64,000 nt of DNA, from NCBI RefSeq assembly GCF_027359355.1, contig NZ_CP114777.1:372001-436000 (forward strand), in the 5' to 3' direction. The translations under genes and the position numbers were made by a program. Under the pieces are notes generated by a model, which saw only the letters and a list, made by a program, of their open reading frames with translations, did not search any database and had not been told where the DNA came from. This document shows positions 47,640-55,399 of this stretch, piece after piece. Every line of letters begins with the position of its first letter. The first letter of the stretch is position 1. This stretch comes from Prochlorococcus marinus str. MIT 1214. GTDB taxonomy: Bacteria; Cyanobacteriota; Cyanobacteriia; PCC-6307; Cyanobiaceae.

Positions 47640-48249
47640 AATGGTTGTACTTATAATACTAACTTATAATTAACAAACTTACAATATTTATATTAGTCCT
47701 AGACATTAAAGCTAAAAGTTATGGGAACAGAAGCATCTAGATTAAACTCAGTATTTCAAGGTTCGAGGCTAAATTAATCAGAGATGAATGCATAGATTTA
47801 TAGGAAAGATCCTTTTTGGCATGTCGTAAAATAAATGATTCGGAACATCATTTCTCTTTTAGAAAACCCTCAATCGCCAGCAATAGCAGTATTATTTTAT
47901 AAAATAAGGAGAAATGTATAGAAGCTTATAGACAGCTATGAGCAAAATGAAAAGTTCATACAATCAAATTGATCAATATATAAAGGTTTCCACTTGAGTA
48001 TTTGTTAAAGCATGAATCAGAATAAAATTACTTATTACAACAAAAAATGAATCTCTCTAAAATAGTCCTGATTTGTATTGAATCTATATTCAACCTTTCG
48101 CATTTACTGAGTTATTTGGAACTCTATTAAATTTCTAGTATCAAAAAGAAATAATTACTTTGAACCTTTCCTTGAGATTTATTCTTCTTCATAAATCAGA
48201 CGAAGAACTATAGAACGTAATTTACAAAGATCACAGGAAATAAAATCTT
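47640..48249. other. Gene-poor stretch upstream of cyAbrB
   Basis: About 600 bases with only very short open frames (27 codons at most). It includes the cyAbrB promoter next to 47640. No tRNA-like fold or terminator was found by eye. Confidence 0.4.
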
Positions 48250-48561
48250 CTAGAAATAAATACAGATACTTTGTTGAATATTCGTCTTAAATTTGCGTTC
48301 AAATACAGCACCATTACTTATCATCACTGATAATACTTGCTTACTCTCATCATTCATTGTCGTAACAGCTTGGACTTGACTTAATGTCTCCGTTGCTTTA
48401 ATTAAGCATCTATTCCAGCTTGAGCCCTGATTGGAGATAGGGAATAATAGAATAGATAGTGTAGTAAAACCAACAGTTAGAAGTCCTAGATAAAGTCCAG
48501 AGATATAATCATTGATTTTGTCTAAAAAGACATATCGATAAGTTTTATTTAAACAGATGAG
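48250..48561 (-). pseudogene. Open frame of 103 codons lacking a usual start codon
   Basis: On the minus strand the frame is open from 48561 to TAG at 48250. It reads like a real protein: a helix GLYLGLLTVGFTTLSILLFP, then SNQGSSWNRCLIKATETLSQ and SNGAVFERKF. The N-terminal hydrophobic part and the WNRC and NGAV motifs look conserved-type, yet no ATG, GTG or TTG occurs before the ATG in TTMNDE, which is past the helix. Either the start is a rare codon (ATT/ATC), or the start was lost by mutation. Confidence 0.45.
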
Positions 48562-48690
48562 TCAATACCTCTACATAAAATTTCCAACTAAACAGTATTG
48601 TCAGTTGAAAGGATAAAAATTTAAATATCCGATTAACCCTAGTGAAAATTGATGATATTGCTAAAGACGTATAAATTAAGATGTTCAATT

Positions 48691-48861
48691 TTAATCAGCC
48701 CACTTACCAATTGCAAATTCAAGAAATCGATCAACATCATCATTAGGGCAACCAGTCTTGCTTTTTAATTCCTTACATGCGTCAGAAATTTTTTCAAAAC
48801 AAATTTTGACATCCCCATTTGCATCGATTGCTTGAAATATTTGCTTGTCAGTAAAGGTCAT
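48691..48861 (-). CDS. 56-residue small soluble protein, paralogue of 56275
   Basis: It encodes MTFTDKQIFQAIDANGDVKI, then KISDACKELKSKTGCPNDDV and FAIGKWAD. The protein at 56275-56445 has the same length and the same features (A-K-L-K ... CPN ... W-D end). It is acidic, helical, with two Cys. Role unknown. Confidence 0.6.
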   Translation of the reverse strand: MTFTDKQIFQAIDANGDVKICFEKISDACKELKSKTGCPNDDVDRFLEFAIGKWAD

Positions 48862-48996
48862 ATGAGGAAGAGGAGCAACTAGTCAAAGCGTATTTTCCTT
48901 GGGCTATTTTCGCAATCTAAATAAGAAAAACAAAATCTATACTTGGTAAAAGAAAAAGTAATTTTAATATCAATGCTCTAAAAGTTAATCAAATAG

Positions 48997-49629
48997 TTAT
49001 TTAGTTAAAGCCAAAGCCCAATTAGGTGATGATGGGCTAACACCCAAAATGTTCTTAGTCAATGAGGAATTGCATTTAGCGACAATCCCATTGGTAGGAA
49101 GATTTGAAAACAATTCATTCTTGATCCATTGAGAATGCCATCTTTTAACCTGCTTAGGATCATCAGTTCTTAGAGTCACAGGAACATCAAATCCCCAGGA
49201 TTGAAGTTGGGTCAAATCTGACAACTCGTCACTGTTTGAGCAGAAAATTTGGAATGCTTTAAAAAAAAGATAGGAACTGTTATCAATTTTCGAAGATGAG
49301 TTCGATAGCAATTGCTGTATTGAAATCTTGGAATTAGATGAAGGTGAATATAAAACACCCTCCAACTCAACTTCAACTTTTAGAGAGTCATCAATCCTCA
49401 AAGGTATAGCATTGATATTCCTAATATTTTCAATAATCTCACTGTCTTGACGAGAGTAGGCATCTACTAATTGGCCATATTTATATCTAAGTGCTACTGC
49501 ACAACCAACAATTTTCGGTTGTACAACCATGGTTGATCCCTCTGGTAATTTTGCACACCAGCTAGAGAAACAATCCTTATCAAGTCCAAGTAATCTCATA
49601 TATATATCAATAGGAAAATATGGAGTCAA
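48997..49629 (-). CDS. Degenerate stand-alone LigA adenylation-domain homologue (copy A)
   Basis: The 210-residue protein aligns with the nucleotidyltransferase core of NAD+-dependent DNA ligase. VVQPKIVGCAVALRYKYGQL corresponds to the active-site KxDG region (Lys39; the Asp is Val). NIRNINAIPLRI matches the LigA 'VRTIRSIPLRL' stretch, and VEVELEGVLY fits motif III (ExRGEV). LPTNGIVAKCNS fits motif IV with DG changed to NG, and PNWALALTK fits motif V. The N-terminal Ia (NAD-binding) domain, OB, zinc, HhH and BRCT domains are absent. A second copy is at 53676. Adenylation activity is doubtful. Confidence 0.75.
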   Translation of the reverse strand: MTPYFPIDIYMRLLGLDKDCFSSWCAKLPEGSTMVVQPKIVGCAVALRYKYGQLVDAYSRQDSEIIENIRNINAIPLRIDDSLKVEVELEGVLYSPSSNSKISIQQLLSNSSSKIDNSSYLFFKAFQIFCSNSDELSDLTQLQSWGFDVPVTLRTDDPKQVKRWHSQWIKNELFSNLPTNGIVAKCNSSLTKNILGVSPSSPNWALALTK

Positions 49630-49906
49630 GTCGCCTCAATAACTTCTTTTCTTAAGGAATCAATGAAAACTCGTTTAATGTTATCAACATCTGAAAAGCA
49701 AAACGGAAACGGAAAAGTAATTAATCTAAATTAAAAATACTATGCTTATATTCCTAAGAAGAAATTAACCTCGCAGTCATTGAATTTAATAGCTGGAATA
49801 AAATGAATAAAGCATCAACAAATAAATCTCTTTTAAACAAAAGCAGTATTTATTCTCATGTCTACAAAATTTTTATACCATAACTTGAAAAAATAGATCT
49901 TTTCGA

Positions 49907-50161
49907 ATGACACTACCAGAGAAATATCCGGAAAATATTCCATGGGATTTAACAACTATCGATCAAAGTAAATATAAATCAATTCAATGGATGCTATCCA
50001 AGGCAGATATTGTTTATACATTTACAAGGAGTCGTATAGACGATAAATATGTATACATACAAAAGAATGATGGTAAAAGTAAGGCATATAAAGAATATGA
50101 GGCTAGATTTACTTACCAAAGATTGTTTGATGAAGGATATTCGTTGGCTGCCATTTCCTGA
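49907..50161 (+). CDS. 84-residue protein, tandem paralogue pair member 1
   Basis: It starts MTLPEKYPENIPWDLTTIDQ and ends ARFTYQRLFDEGYSLAAIS. The next gene (50229) has the same length, the EKYPE-PWDL start and the AR-TYQ-L-D-G end. The middle is polar with beta character (KYVYIQKNDG). Soluble; no recognised family. Confidence 0.7.
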   Translation: MTLPEKYPENIPWDLTTIDQSKYKSIQWMLSKADIVYTFTRSRIDDKYVYIQKNDGKSKAYKEYEARFTYQRLFDEGYSLAAIS

Positions 50162-50228
50162 TTAAAAAATTATTTCTTGACGTTCAAGAGCATAAGTGTA
50201 GGCTTAAAGCTATATTCACTTTTAATAC

Positions 50229-50483
50229 ATGCCAAGGGTAAAAAGAGAGAAGTATCCAGAGAAGGCTCCATGGGATTTAGGACCATTATCTGAGCATAAA
50301 TCTCAGGAAAATTGGAGGTTAGTACGAGGATCAGAAATTGTTATTTTTGCGAGGAAAGGTGAAGACAATCACTATTTCATTATGCAAAGAGACGATAAAG
50401 AACCGATAGAGATCCTTGCATTTCAAGCAAGACTCACATATCAACAACTTTTAGACAAAGGTTTCAAACTTGAAGTCTCTTAA
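50229..50483 (+). CDS. 84-residue protein, tandem paralogue pair member 2
   Basis: It reads MPRVKREKYPEKAPWDLGPL and ends ARLTYQQLLDKGFKLEVS, with HYFIMQRDDKEPIEILAFQ between. It is the duplicate of the 49907 gene 68 bases away on the same strand. The conserved ends, divergent middle and strict length suggest a functional small fold. Function unknown. Confidence 0.7.
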   Translation: MPRVKREKYPEKAPWDLGPLSEHKSQENWRLVRGSEIVIFARKGEDNHYFIMQRDDKEPIEILAFQARLTYQQLLDKGFKLEVS

Positions 50484-50522
50484 ATTTATTGTTAAAAAAT
50501 TATTAACTACATAATAATTCAT

Positions 50523-50750
50523 ATGACTGAATTAGAGGAACTAGAAGAGATAGTTGGAAATCTAGAAAGCATAGAGCCATTTGGAATTGAACCAGACTTC
50601 AGTTCATTAGGTTTAGAGCCAGCAGATGTCTTAGGATTTCAATCAGACGATGAAATGGAAAATGCAATTATACCTCTAACATTGGACGTTAATCATAGTC
50701 AATTTCTACTACTTGATATTCAAAAAATCAATGAGTCTCAAACAAGATAA
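50523..50750 (+). CDS. 75-residue acidic protein
   Basis: Strongly acidic and Leu-rich (MTELEELEEIVGNLESIEPF), with PFGIEPDFSSLGLEPADVLG in the middle. It follows the tandem pair by 40 bases on the same strand and may share their transcript. No family recognised. Confidence 0.55.
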   Translation: MTELEELEEIVGNLESIEPFGIEPDFSSLGLEPADVLGFQSDDEMENAIIPLTLDVNHSQFLLLDIQKINESQTR

Positions 50751-50765
50751 AATTCGACTAATTTT

Positions 50766-50912
50766 CTAGAGCTGTCTTTCTTCAATAAACTCATTGTCAT
50801 AGTCAACTACTGGACCAGACCAAAGAGACCAAAAGAAGATAATAAAGACAGGGCAAAATATACAACCAATAAAAGGGGAAAGGTATTTTAACCAATTAAT
50901 TTTACATTTCAC
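50766..50912 (-). CDS. 48-residue membrane protein from a GTG start
   Basis: The frame (GTG start) gives MKCKINWLKYLSPFIGCIFC, a helix (PVFIIFFWSLW) and a tail SGPVVDYDNEFIEERQL. The GP-x-x-DYD tail recalls the 28570/29010 small proteins. The start codon is uncertain since no ATG fits. Confidence 0.4.
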   Translation of the reverse strand: MKCKINWLKYLSPFIGCIFCPVFIIFFWSLWSGPVVDYDNEFIEERQL

Positions 50913-51143
50913 ATAAAAAAATAGCAACAATTTAATGTCGATAAAAATATATCACTATTCCCAATGTTATAGGACAATTAAAAGTTTTTTGAATAAAAAC
51001 TAAACTTAGAATTGCAAAAACTAGTAAGAGTTTAGTTTAAATTAAATATACGAGCCTAAAATTAAATTGAAGTATAAAGGTTAGTAAGATAGTTAATTTA
51101 AAAATTTATTTTAGATAGAGAAATAGAGGATAAAAACAGGACA

Positions 51144-51272
51144 TTAAGTTTCAGTCTGATTCTTATGGAGTCTATAGAAACATTGCTTGCACATAATTAA
51201 TCCTTTCCTTCTCCACCAAGTTTCATCTGACGTTTTTTTGCATAATTCACAACGAAATGATCTAATCTCCAT
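51144..51272 (-). CDS. 42-residue zinc-ribbon small protein
   Basis: It encodes MEIRSFRCELCKKTSDETWW and RKGLIMCKQCFYRLHKNQTE. Two Cx2C knuckles (C8/C11 and C28/C31) about 17 apart make a compact zinc ribbon, basic overall. It may bind nucleic acid or a protein. It lies ~20 bases downstream of the 51292 gene in the same direction as the hli operon. Confidence 0.65.
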   Translation of the reverse strand: MEIRSFRCELCKKTSDETWWRRKGLIMCKQCFYRLHKNQTET

Positions 51273-51291
51273 TATTAGATCATAACAATAC

Positions 51292-51402
51292 CTATGCCCA
51301 GTCGGTATCTTCTAAGAGACATGAATAATCTGAACTGTCAAAGAAAGTATCTTCATTTAGAAGATCGTCGACTTCTGCACGAAGCCAATAACTTAAAGCC
51401 AT
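51292..51402 (-). CDS. 36-residue acidic small protein
   Basis: It encodes MALSYWLRAEVDDLLNEDTF followed by FDSSDYSCLLEDTDWA. The C-terminal LLEDTDW matches a stretch in the 41213 protein. It lies 19 bases downstream of the last hli gene and could belong to that transcript. Confidence 0.55.
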   Translation of the reverse strand: MALSYWLRAEVDDLLNEDTFFDSSDYSCLLEDTDWA

Positions 51403-51421
51403 TGTGATAAAAAAATAGTAA

Positions 51422-51541
51422 TTAAACAAAACCTGGAATGATCCAGCCTGTGAATCCGTAATTAACTACAGCCGCAAGAAGGCCAATCATCGCAAGACGA
51501 GCGTTCATTATTTCAGCTGTCTTCCAAAAGTTGTCTCCCAT
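51422..51541 (-). CDS. hli: High-light-inducible protein, 39 residues (fifth gene of the hli operon)
   Basis: It encodes MGDNFWKTAEIMNARLAMIG, a hydrophobic segment and TGWIIPGFV. The AEIMNARLAMIG segment is the single-helix Chl-binding CAB/ELIP/HLIP motif, with E, N and R ligand positions kept. HLIPs bind (divinyl-)chlorophyll and carotenoid and protect photosystem assembly under light stress. Its ATG overlaps the stop of the previous gene by one base (TAATG). Confidence 0.9.
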   Translation of the reverse strand: MGDNFWKTAEIMNARLAMIGLLAAVVNYGFTGWIIPGFV

Positions 51542-51687
51542 TAAACAAATCCTGGAATAATTTGACCAGTTGTTGCATATGCTCCAATAAGCGCAATACA
51601 ACCAAAAAGTGCTGCATAACCATTCAGTCTTTCAGCTGTAACTTTTTCTGGATCGATGTTTCTCGAGGTGCTGTTTTGATTAGACAT
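51541..51687 (-). CDS. hli: High-light-inducible protein, 48 residues (fourth gene)
   Basis: It reads MSNQNSTSRNIDPEKVTAER, then LNGYAALFGCIALIGAYATT and GQIIPGFV. The ERLNGYAALFG segment is the HLIP Chl-binding motif, though the usual GRxAM reads GYAAL, so one ligand side is changed. The conserved GQIIPG end is present. Both ends overlap neighbours by one base. Confidence 0.88.
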   Translation of the reverse strand: MSNQNSTSRNIDPEKVTAERLNGYAALFGCIALIGAYATTGQIIPGFV

Positions 51688-51833
51688 TACACAACACCTG
51701 GAATGATTTGACCGGTTGTTAGATATGCACCAATTAGTGCCCAGCATCCAACAAATGCTGCGTAGCCATTGAGTCTTTCAGCAATTACTTTGCCTTCTTC
51801 GACTCTTGGAGTTTCTGTAGTTTGGTTTTTCAT
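51687..51833 (-). CDS. hli: High-light-inducible protein, 48 residues (third gene)
   Basis: It reads MKNQTTETPRVEEGKVIAER, then LNGYAAFVGCWALIGAYLTT and GQIIPGVV. It is a close paralogue of the fourth gene: same length, same NGYAA variant and same end. The tandem duplication seems recent compared with the first and second genes. Confidence 0.88.
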   Translation of the reverse strand: MKNQTTETPRVEEGKVIAERLNGYAAFVGCWALIGAYLTTGQIIPGVV

Positions 51834-51952
51834 TAAACGACACCTGGGATGAGTTGACCGGTTGATAGGTAGATACCTGTTAGTAGAACGAATGCCATCA
51901 TGGCTGGTCTGCCGATGCTTCTTTCTAGGATTGTTTTGTTAGATGGTTGCAT
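51833..51952 (-). CDS. hli: High-light-inducible protein, 39 residues (second gene)
   Basis: It reads MQPSNKTILERSIGRPAMMA, a hydrophobic stretch and STGQLIPGVV. The ERSIGRPAMM segment is a clear HLIP motif (E...GRxAM). It is translationally linked to the next gene by TAATG and lies 20 bases after the first. Confidence 0.9.
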   Translation of the reverse strand: MQPSNKTILERSIGRPAMMAFVLLTGIYLSTGQLIPGVV

Positions 51953-51972
51953 TGTTATGGATAGTTATTGGT

Positions 51973-52080
51973 TTAGAAAATTCCAGGAATGATTTGACCT
52001 GTTGTTGCGTATGCCCCGAAGGCTGCTACGAAGCCAAGCATTGCTGCCCAACCATTAAACTTTTCTGCTTCTGGAGTCAT
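51973..52080 (-). CDS. hli: High-light-inducible protein, 35 residues (first gene of the operon)
   Basis: It encodes MTPEAEKFNGWAAMLGFVAA and GAYATTGQIIPGIF, the short HLIP type. It differs by only three residues from the second-cluster copy at 61381, pointing to duplication or gene conversion. A perfect HLR1 element lies 18 bases before its ATG. It is the promoter-proximal gene of five. Confidence 0.92.
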   Translation of the reverse strand: MTPEAEKFNGWAAMLGFVAAFGAYATTGQIIPGIF

Positions 52081-52097
52081 GAGGTTTCAAAAATGTG

Positions 52098-52115
52098 TAT
52101 GTAAATAAATGTAAA
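52098..52115 (-). promoter_or_regulatory. HLR1 element (RpaB-type site) of the hli operon
   Basis: Read on the minus strand the site is TTTACATT-TA-TTTACATA, an exact fit to the HLR1 consensus (G/T)TTACA(T/A)(T/A)-N2-(G/T)TTACA(T/A)(T/A). Further upstream (52128-52135) another TTTACATA half-site occurs. RpaB binding at HLR1 controls light-stress genes in cyanobacteria. The site lies very close to the start codon, so the transcription start cannot be placed with confidence. Confidence 0.75.
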
Positions 52116-52329
52116 CTAAGTATTAACTTATGTAAAGACGTCAAAGTACGGCTTGCCTCATAAATGCGGAATACAGTTGCAACGGATACATAAAAGTAAG
52201 TTATGACAATAACTTTGAGAACATAAATTTTAAACTAACAAAACAATATTCAAAAATATACATTCAGAAGCAACGGAAAAGTGTGACACTAGTGTCACTG
52301 ATTTAAAAAGAATAATTTTTTTTTCGAAT

Positions 52330-52602
52330 TCAATTATAAAAAAAGTCTATTTCTTTGGTTTTCAATCCATCCCAGCCAGCTTTAATCAGACGTGAATTAA
52401 GAGTGTCTTGGTCAAAATGTTTCGCTCCAGTTTTAACAATACGGTTTCGCATTGATTTCTTAACACCACTTCTTTTTCGCGCATTTTCTTTATCCATGAC
52501 CTCTCTATAGAGTTCTAGCATCTCTAAAGGAATAGGAGTTCCATCAAGATCTAATCCAGCTTGGATAGCTTTATCAATTGCATCTGGGCCAGAATAATCC
52601 AC
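52330..52602 (-). CDS. Conserved 90-residue picocyanobacterial protein
   Basis: It reads MDYSGPDAIDKAIQAGLDLD and later EVMDKENARKRSGVKKSMRN, with a C-terminal SRLIKAGWDGLKTKEIDFFY. Basic, helical, no membrane segment; possibly nucleic-acid binding by charge. No function known. The gene-free ~250 bases between its start and the hli operon hold the hli promoter. Confidence 0.65.
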   Translation of the reverse strand: MDYSGPDAIDKAIQAGLDLDGTPIPLEMLELYREVMDKENARKRSGVKKSMRNRIVKTGAKHFDQDTLNSRLIKAGWDGLKTKEIDFFYN

Positions 52603-52688
52603 AATAAAAAAGCATTTAATATCTATTTTCCTATCGTAGCTAACTGGGATATGTATTTATCTAGTAAAAGAAAAAAGTTATGGGAATA

Positions 52689-53321
52689 TTAATTCAAGCG
52701 ATATACAATTGAAAGGTTATTAGCGGGCATTTCTATAGTTTTCTCATGCTTAAACCCATTCCTAATTGCAATGTTATTAACATCCTCTAAATGGCGAAGA
52801 CCCCAAAGAGGGTTTTCTAATTTTAATGATTGATCAAAATACAAGTTGCTTTTAGATGTTTGTATTTTATTTCTTATGAAAGGTCCATAGAGAATCAAAA
52901 AATTATTCTGATCTAAATAATTTTTTGATTCTTCAAACAAAGCTTTTGTACAAGTCCATGGGGAGATATGAATCATGTTTATACATACAATTCCTTTAAT
53001 TAGAGATTTAATCTGTTCAGTTATTGGCCAAGGACGAATTTCTACATCAAGATCAAGTGGTTCAGGCATTTTTGAAAAAAGCTCCTCATGCTTAATCCAT
53101 GAATTAATACTTTTTCTATGTACGAATTCAGGATCACTAGTTTGCCAGATAATTGATGGGAATATTTTCTGGAAGAATACTCCGTGTTCTCCACTACCAC
53201 TAGCTATTTCTAAAACCAAGCTATTAGGAGAAATATAATTACTCAAGACTGCGGCAATGGACTCACGATTTCTCGTTGTTGCAGGGAAATTGAGTCGATT
53301 GTCTTGATTTATATTTTCCAT
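52689..53321 (-). CDS. DUF938 SAM-dependent methyltransferase-like protein
   Basis: The 210-residue protein has FPATTRNRESIAAVL then the SAM loop VLEIASGSGEHGVFF (~36-50), SIIWQTSDPE and IVCINMIHISPWTCTKAL, all matching the DUF938 family of class I methyltransferases. The substrate is unknown. Its start overlaps the end of the zinc-ribbon gene by 13 bases, so the two are coupled. Confidence 0.88.
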   Translation of the reverse strand: MENINQDNRLNFPATTRNRESIAAVLSNYISPNSLVLEIASGSGEHGVFFQKIFPSIIWQTSDPEFVHRKSINSWIKHEELFSKMPEPLDLDVEIRPWPITEQIKSLIKGIVCINMIHISPWTCTKALFEESKNYLDQNNFLILYGPFIRNKIQTSKSNLYFDQSLKLENPLWGLRHLEDVNNIAIRNGFKHEKTIEMPANNLSIVYRLN

Positions 53322-53584
53322 GTTTTTTCAACAGTTAATAGGGCTAATGATTCAGGATTACTTGGATATTTTTCATTGGTGAAATCTTTAAAAACAAAAA
53401 TAATCATTATTAGTAAAGGAGCTAGAAATGCGGATGCAGCAACTATTCCAATAATTCGTCTTGAATTTAATAAAGGTTTTTTTACTAATGGGTCTCCGCA
53501 GAGACCACAAATGAAAAGACCATCACTCCTGGTTTTATGAAATTGATAACGAGAAGAGCAGAAAGGGCAATAATATCTACTCAT
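53309..53584 (-). CDS. Zinc-ribbon membrane protein
   Basis: The 91-residue protein has two CxxC knuckles (YYCPFCSS and LFICGLCGDPL) in the first 35 residues and one helix (IIGIVAASAFLAPLLIMIIF). The internal ATG at 53584 is chosen because the zinc ribbon begins there. The soluble end after the helix may face the lumen or periplasm. It overlaps the DUF938 gene. Confidence 0.75.
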   Translation of the reverse strand: MSRYYCPFCSSRYQFHKTRSDGLFICGLCGDPLVKKPLLNSRRIIGIVAASAFLAPLLIMIIFVFKDFTNEKYPSNPESLALLTVEKTWKI

Positions 53585-53675
53585 TTCAGATCTTACAAAA
53601 AAATTTATCAACATTAAATATGCCTAGCTAAGATTAATAAAAACAAACTAAGTTGATTAAATCTAGGCCTGAAGG

Positions 53676-54362
53676 ATGAGGAAAGAGACTGATGGATCAG
53701 ATCACCTTATAAGAAATCTTGAGAGAATCTCTAAAGAAAATTCTATCTTTAATTACAAATCTGGAAGAAAAGCCTTATTAACATTAGGACAAGGAAATAT
53801 TCATGAATGGTTGGAATCACTTCTTCCCAATACGAGAATAATTTTAGAGCCGAAAATCATTGGATCAGGAATTGGAATTCAATATTTCAATGGAAAAGTA
53901 AATAAGGCAATAAATGAAAATAATCAAGACATAACAGAAAGCGTAAGATCTTTAAAAAATATACCTAACACAATACCGATTAAAAGCAAAATAGAAATCC
54001 GAGGAGTCCTATACGACGATGAAAATACATCAAATAATAATTTTGAAACTGAATTTAGAAAAATTGAAAATTTTAAACCGCAGTTAATAAGGACTAGATT
54101 CTGTGCTTTTCAAATATTTCACTGCAATATCAATCATTTTCAATCACTTCAAGAATTGAAAAATCTAAATTTTGAAATTCCTCAAACCCAATTCACAAAC
54201 TTTATTTCAGATATAGAAATCTATCTTCAATGTTGGAAAGAGGGTAAATTATTTAAACGCTATCCAACAAACGGAATAGTATTAAAAGTCAATTCAAGAA
54301 AATTGCAAAAGTATCTTGGAGAAAATAATCTATCAATACATTGGGCCTACGCAATGTATTAA
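53676..54362 (+). CDS. Degenerate stand-alone LigA adenylation-domain homologue (copy B)
   Basis: The 228-residue protein is a paralogue of the 48997 gene. ILEPKIIGSGIGIQYFNGKV holds the KxDG position as KIIG (Lys60). VRSLKNIPNTIP and KIEIRGVLY (motif III) follow. The end YPTNGIVLKVNSRKLQKYLG fits LigA motif IV (DGVVVK with D to N) and 'LGxTxxAPRWA', here NLSIHWAYAMY. Only the nucleotidyltransferase core is present. The catalytic Asp of KxDG and motif IV Asp are lost in both copies. It shares a TAATG junction with the small gene downstream. Confidence 0.78.
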   Translation: MRKETDGSDHLIRNLERISKENSIFNYKSGRKALLTLGQGNIHEWLESLLPNTRIILEPKIIGSGIGIQYFNGKVNKAINENNQDITESVRSLKNIPNTIPIKSKIEIRGVLYDDENTSNNNFETEFRKIENFKPQLIRTRFCAFQIFHCNINHFQSLQELKNLNFEIPQTQFTNFISDIEIYLQCWKEGKLFKRYPTNGIVLKVNSRKLQKYLGENNLSIHWAYAMY

Positions 54363-54508
54363 TGATTTTTACTACGCCACATCAAGCATCACATATCATG
54401 GGAGGAGTAGACATCCTTTCCCCAATGGGATTGACCATCCTAGCCATAGGAATACTATTTACAGTAGGCGTTCCATTAACAATGATTTTAAAAGGAAAGA
54501 AAGAGTAA
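54362..54508 (+). CDS. 48-residue single-helix membrane protein
   Basis: It encodes MIFTTPHQASHIMGGVDILS, then PMGLTILAIGILFTVGVPLT and a basic MILKGKKE. The ATG shares a base with the preceding stop (TAATG). It has the style of a small photosystem or cytochrome subunit, but no family is recognised. Confidence 0.6.
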   Translation: MIFTTPHQASHIMGGVDILSPMGLTILAIGILFTVGVPLTMILKGKKE

Positions 54509-54621
54509 ATTATTTTCTCTTACTATTTTATCGGTTAACAAATTGTGAGTAACTAAACAAACAACTACAAAATAGGGATTTAGATTAAAATCATAAAAAG
54601 TAAATTTAATACAAGAAATAT

Positions 54622-55059
54622 ATGGATAAAAACATTCAAATCTTAGTTCCTAATTTAAAAAATTTAATAATCTCTGTCAAACCTCAGAATCTTCGTTTCC
54701 TTATCGTGTTTCTTTCAGGAATACTCTTGCTACCATTACAACAAAGCAAATCTGAAGAAATTTTTCTAAAATGTATTGGTAAATATGAAATAAATAGAGG
54801 TGCTCTAATCAAACCAGATTGGGAAACGAGCTATCTAACAATTAATTTGGATGGATTAATATCTACCATTGACGAAAAAGGAATAAAAAAAGAAGGCAGG
54901 ACTTTGATTAGACGTAATTCATACACCATTACTGACAGAGATAATAGAAATAGGGTTAAAAATATCTACAAAATAAATGGAACCCATGGTACATATACAG
55001 TTGAATCCCCTCAAAGTAATAGAACATTGATAGGTACTTGTCAAAAAGGAAGAGGTTAA
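54622..55059 (+). CDS. 145-residue exported hypothetical protein
   Basis: An N-terminal basic stretch and a helix (FLIVFLSGILLLPLQQSKS, ~26-44) act as a signal anchor. The rest is beta-rich (SYLTINLDGLISTIDE, TYTVESPQSNRTLIGTCQKG), with Cys in FLKCIGK and GTCQK that may pair. Function unknown. Confidence 0.65.
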   Translation: MDKNIQILVPNLKNLIISVKPQNLRFLIVFLSGILLLPLQQSKSEEIFLKCIGKYEINRGALIKPDWETSYLTINLDGLISTIDEKGIKKEGRTLIRRNSYTITDRDNRNRVKNIYKINGTHGTYTVESPQSNRTLIGTCQKGRG

Positions 55060-55113
55060 GAAGATTTATTTACAAAATAAAAAAAATACTAATTTAAGTA
55101 TTTTATAAATCCA

Positions 55114-55254
55114 TTATTTATCACTTGTTTTATTTTTATCAAGACCTTGAGCTCTGCGGTTTTTTGCTATACCACCAACTCCCAGCATTAAAAAAATTAT
55201 GTAGAAAGATACAGTAGAAATAAATGTGATTATGGCTATCGTAGCAAAGTTCAT
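55114..55254 (-). CDS. 46-residue single-helix membrane protein
   Basis: It encodes MNFATIAIITFISTVSFYII, then FLMLGVGGIAKNRRAQGLDK and a basic end. One membrane pass with a basic cytoplasmic tail. No family recognised. Confidence 0.5.
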   Translation of the reverse strand: MNFATIAIITFISTVSFYIIFLMLGVGGIAKNRRAQGLDKNKTSDK

Positions 55255-55312
55255 TTAAAAACATTGATTTGACTAGATTTCTTACTCTAACAGGAGGTAT
55301 AGATACAAACAC

Positions 55313-55399
55313 TTAGGTAAAGACAACAGTTAAACCGCTGATAAAAATAGAGAATGTAATGATGAAAAATGGAAGAACCTTAATTTTGTTGTTATCCAT
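55313..55399 (-). CDS. Possible 28-residue membrane peptide
   Basis: A short frame encodes MDNNKIKVLPFFIITFSIFI and ends GLTVVFT. A polar start and one hydrophobic helix are present; no other support. Confidence 0.3.
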   Translation of the reverse strand: MDNNKIKVLPFFIITFSIFISGLTVVFT

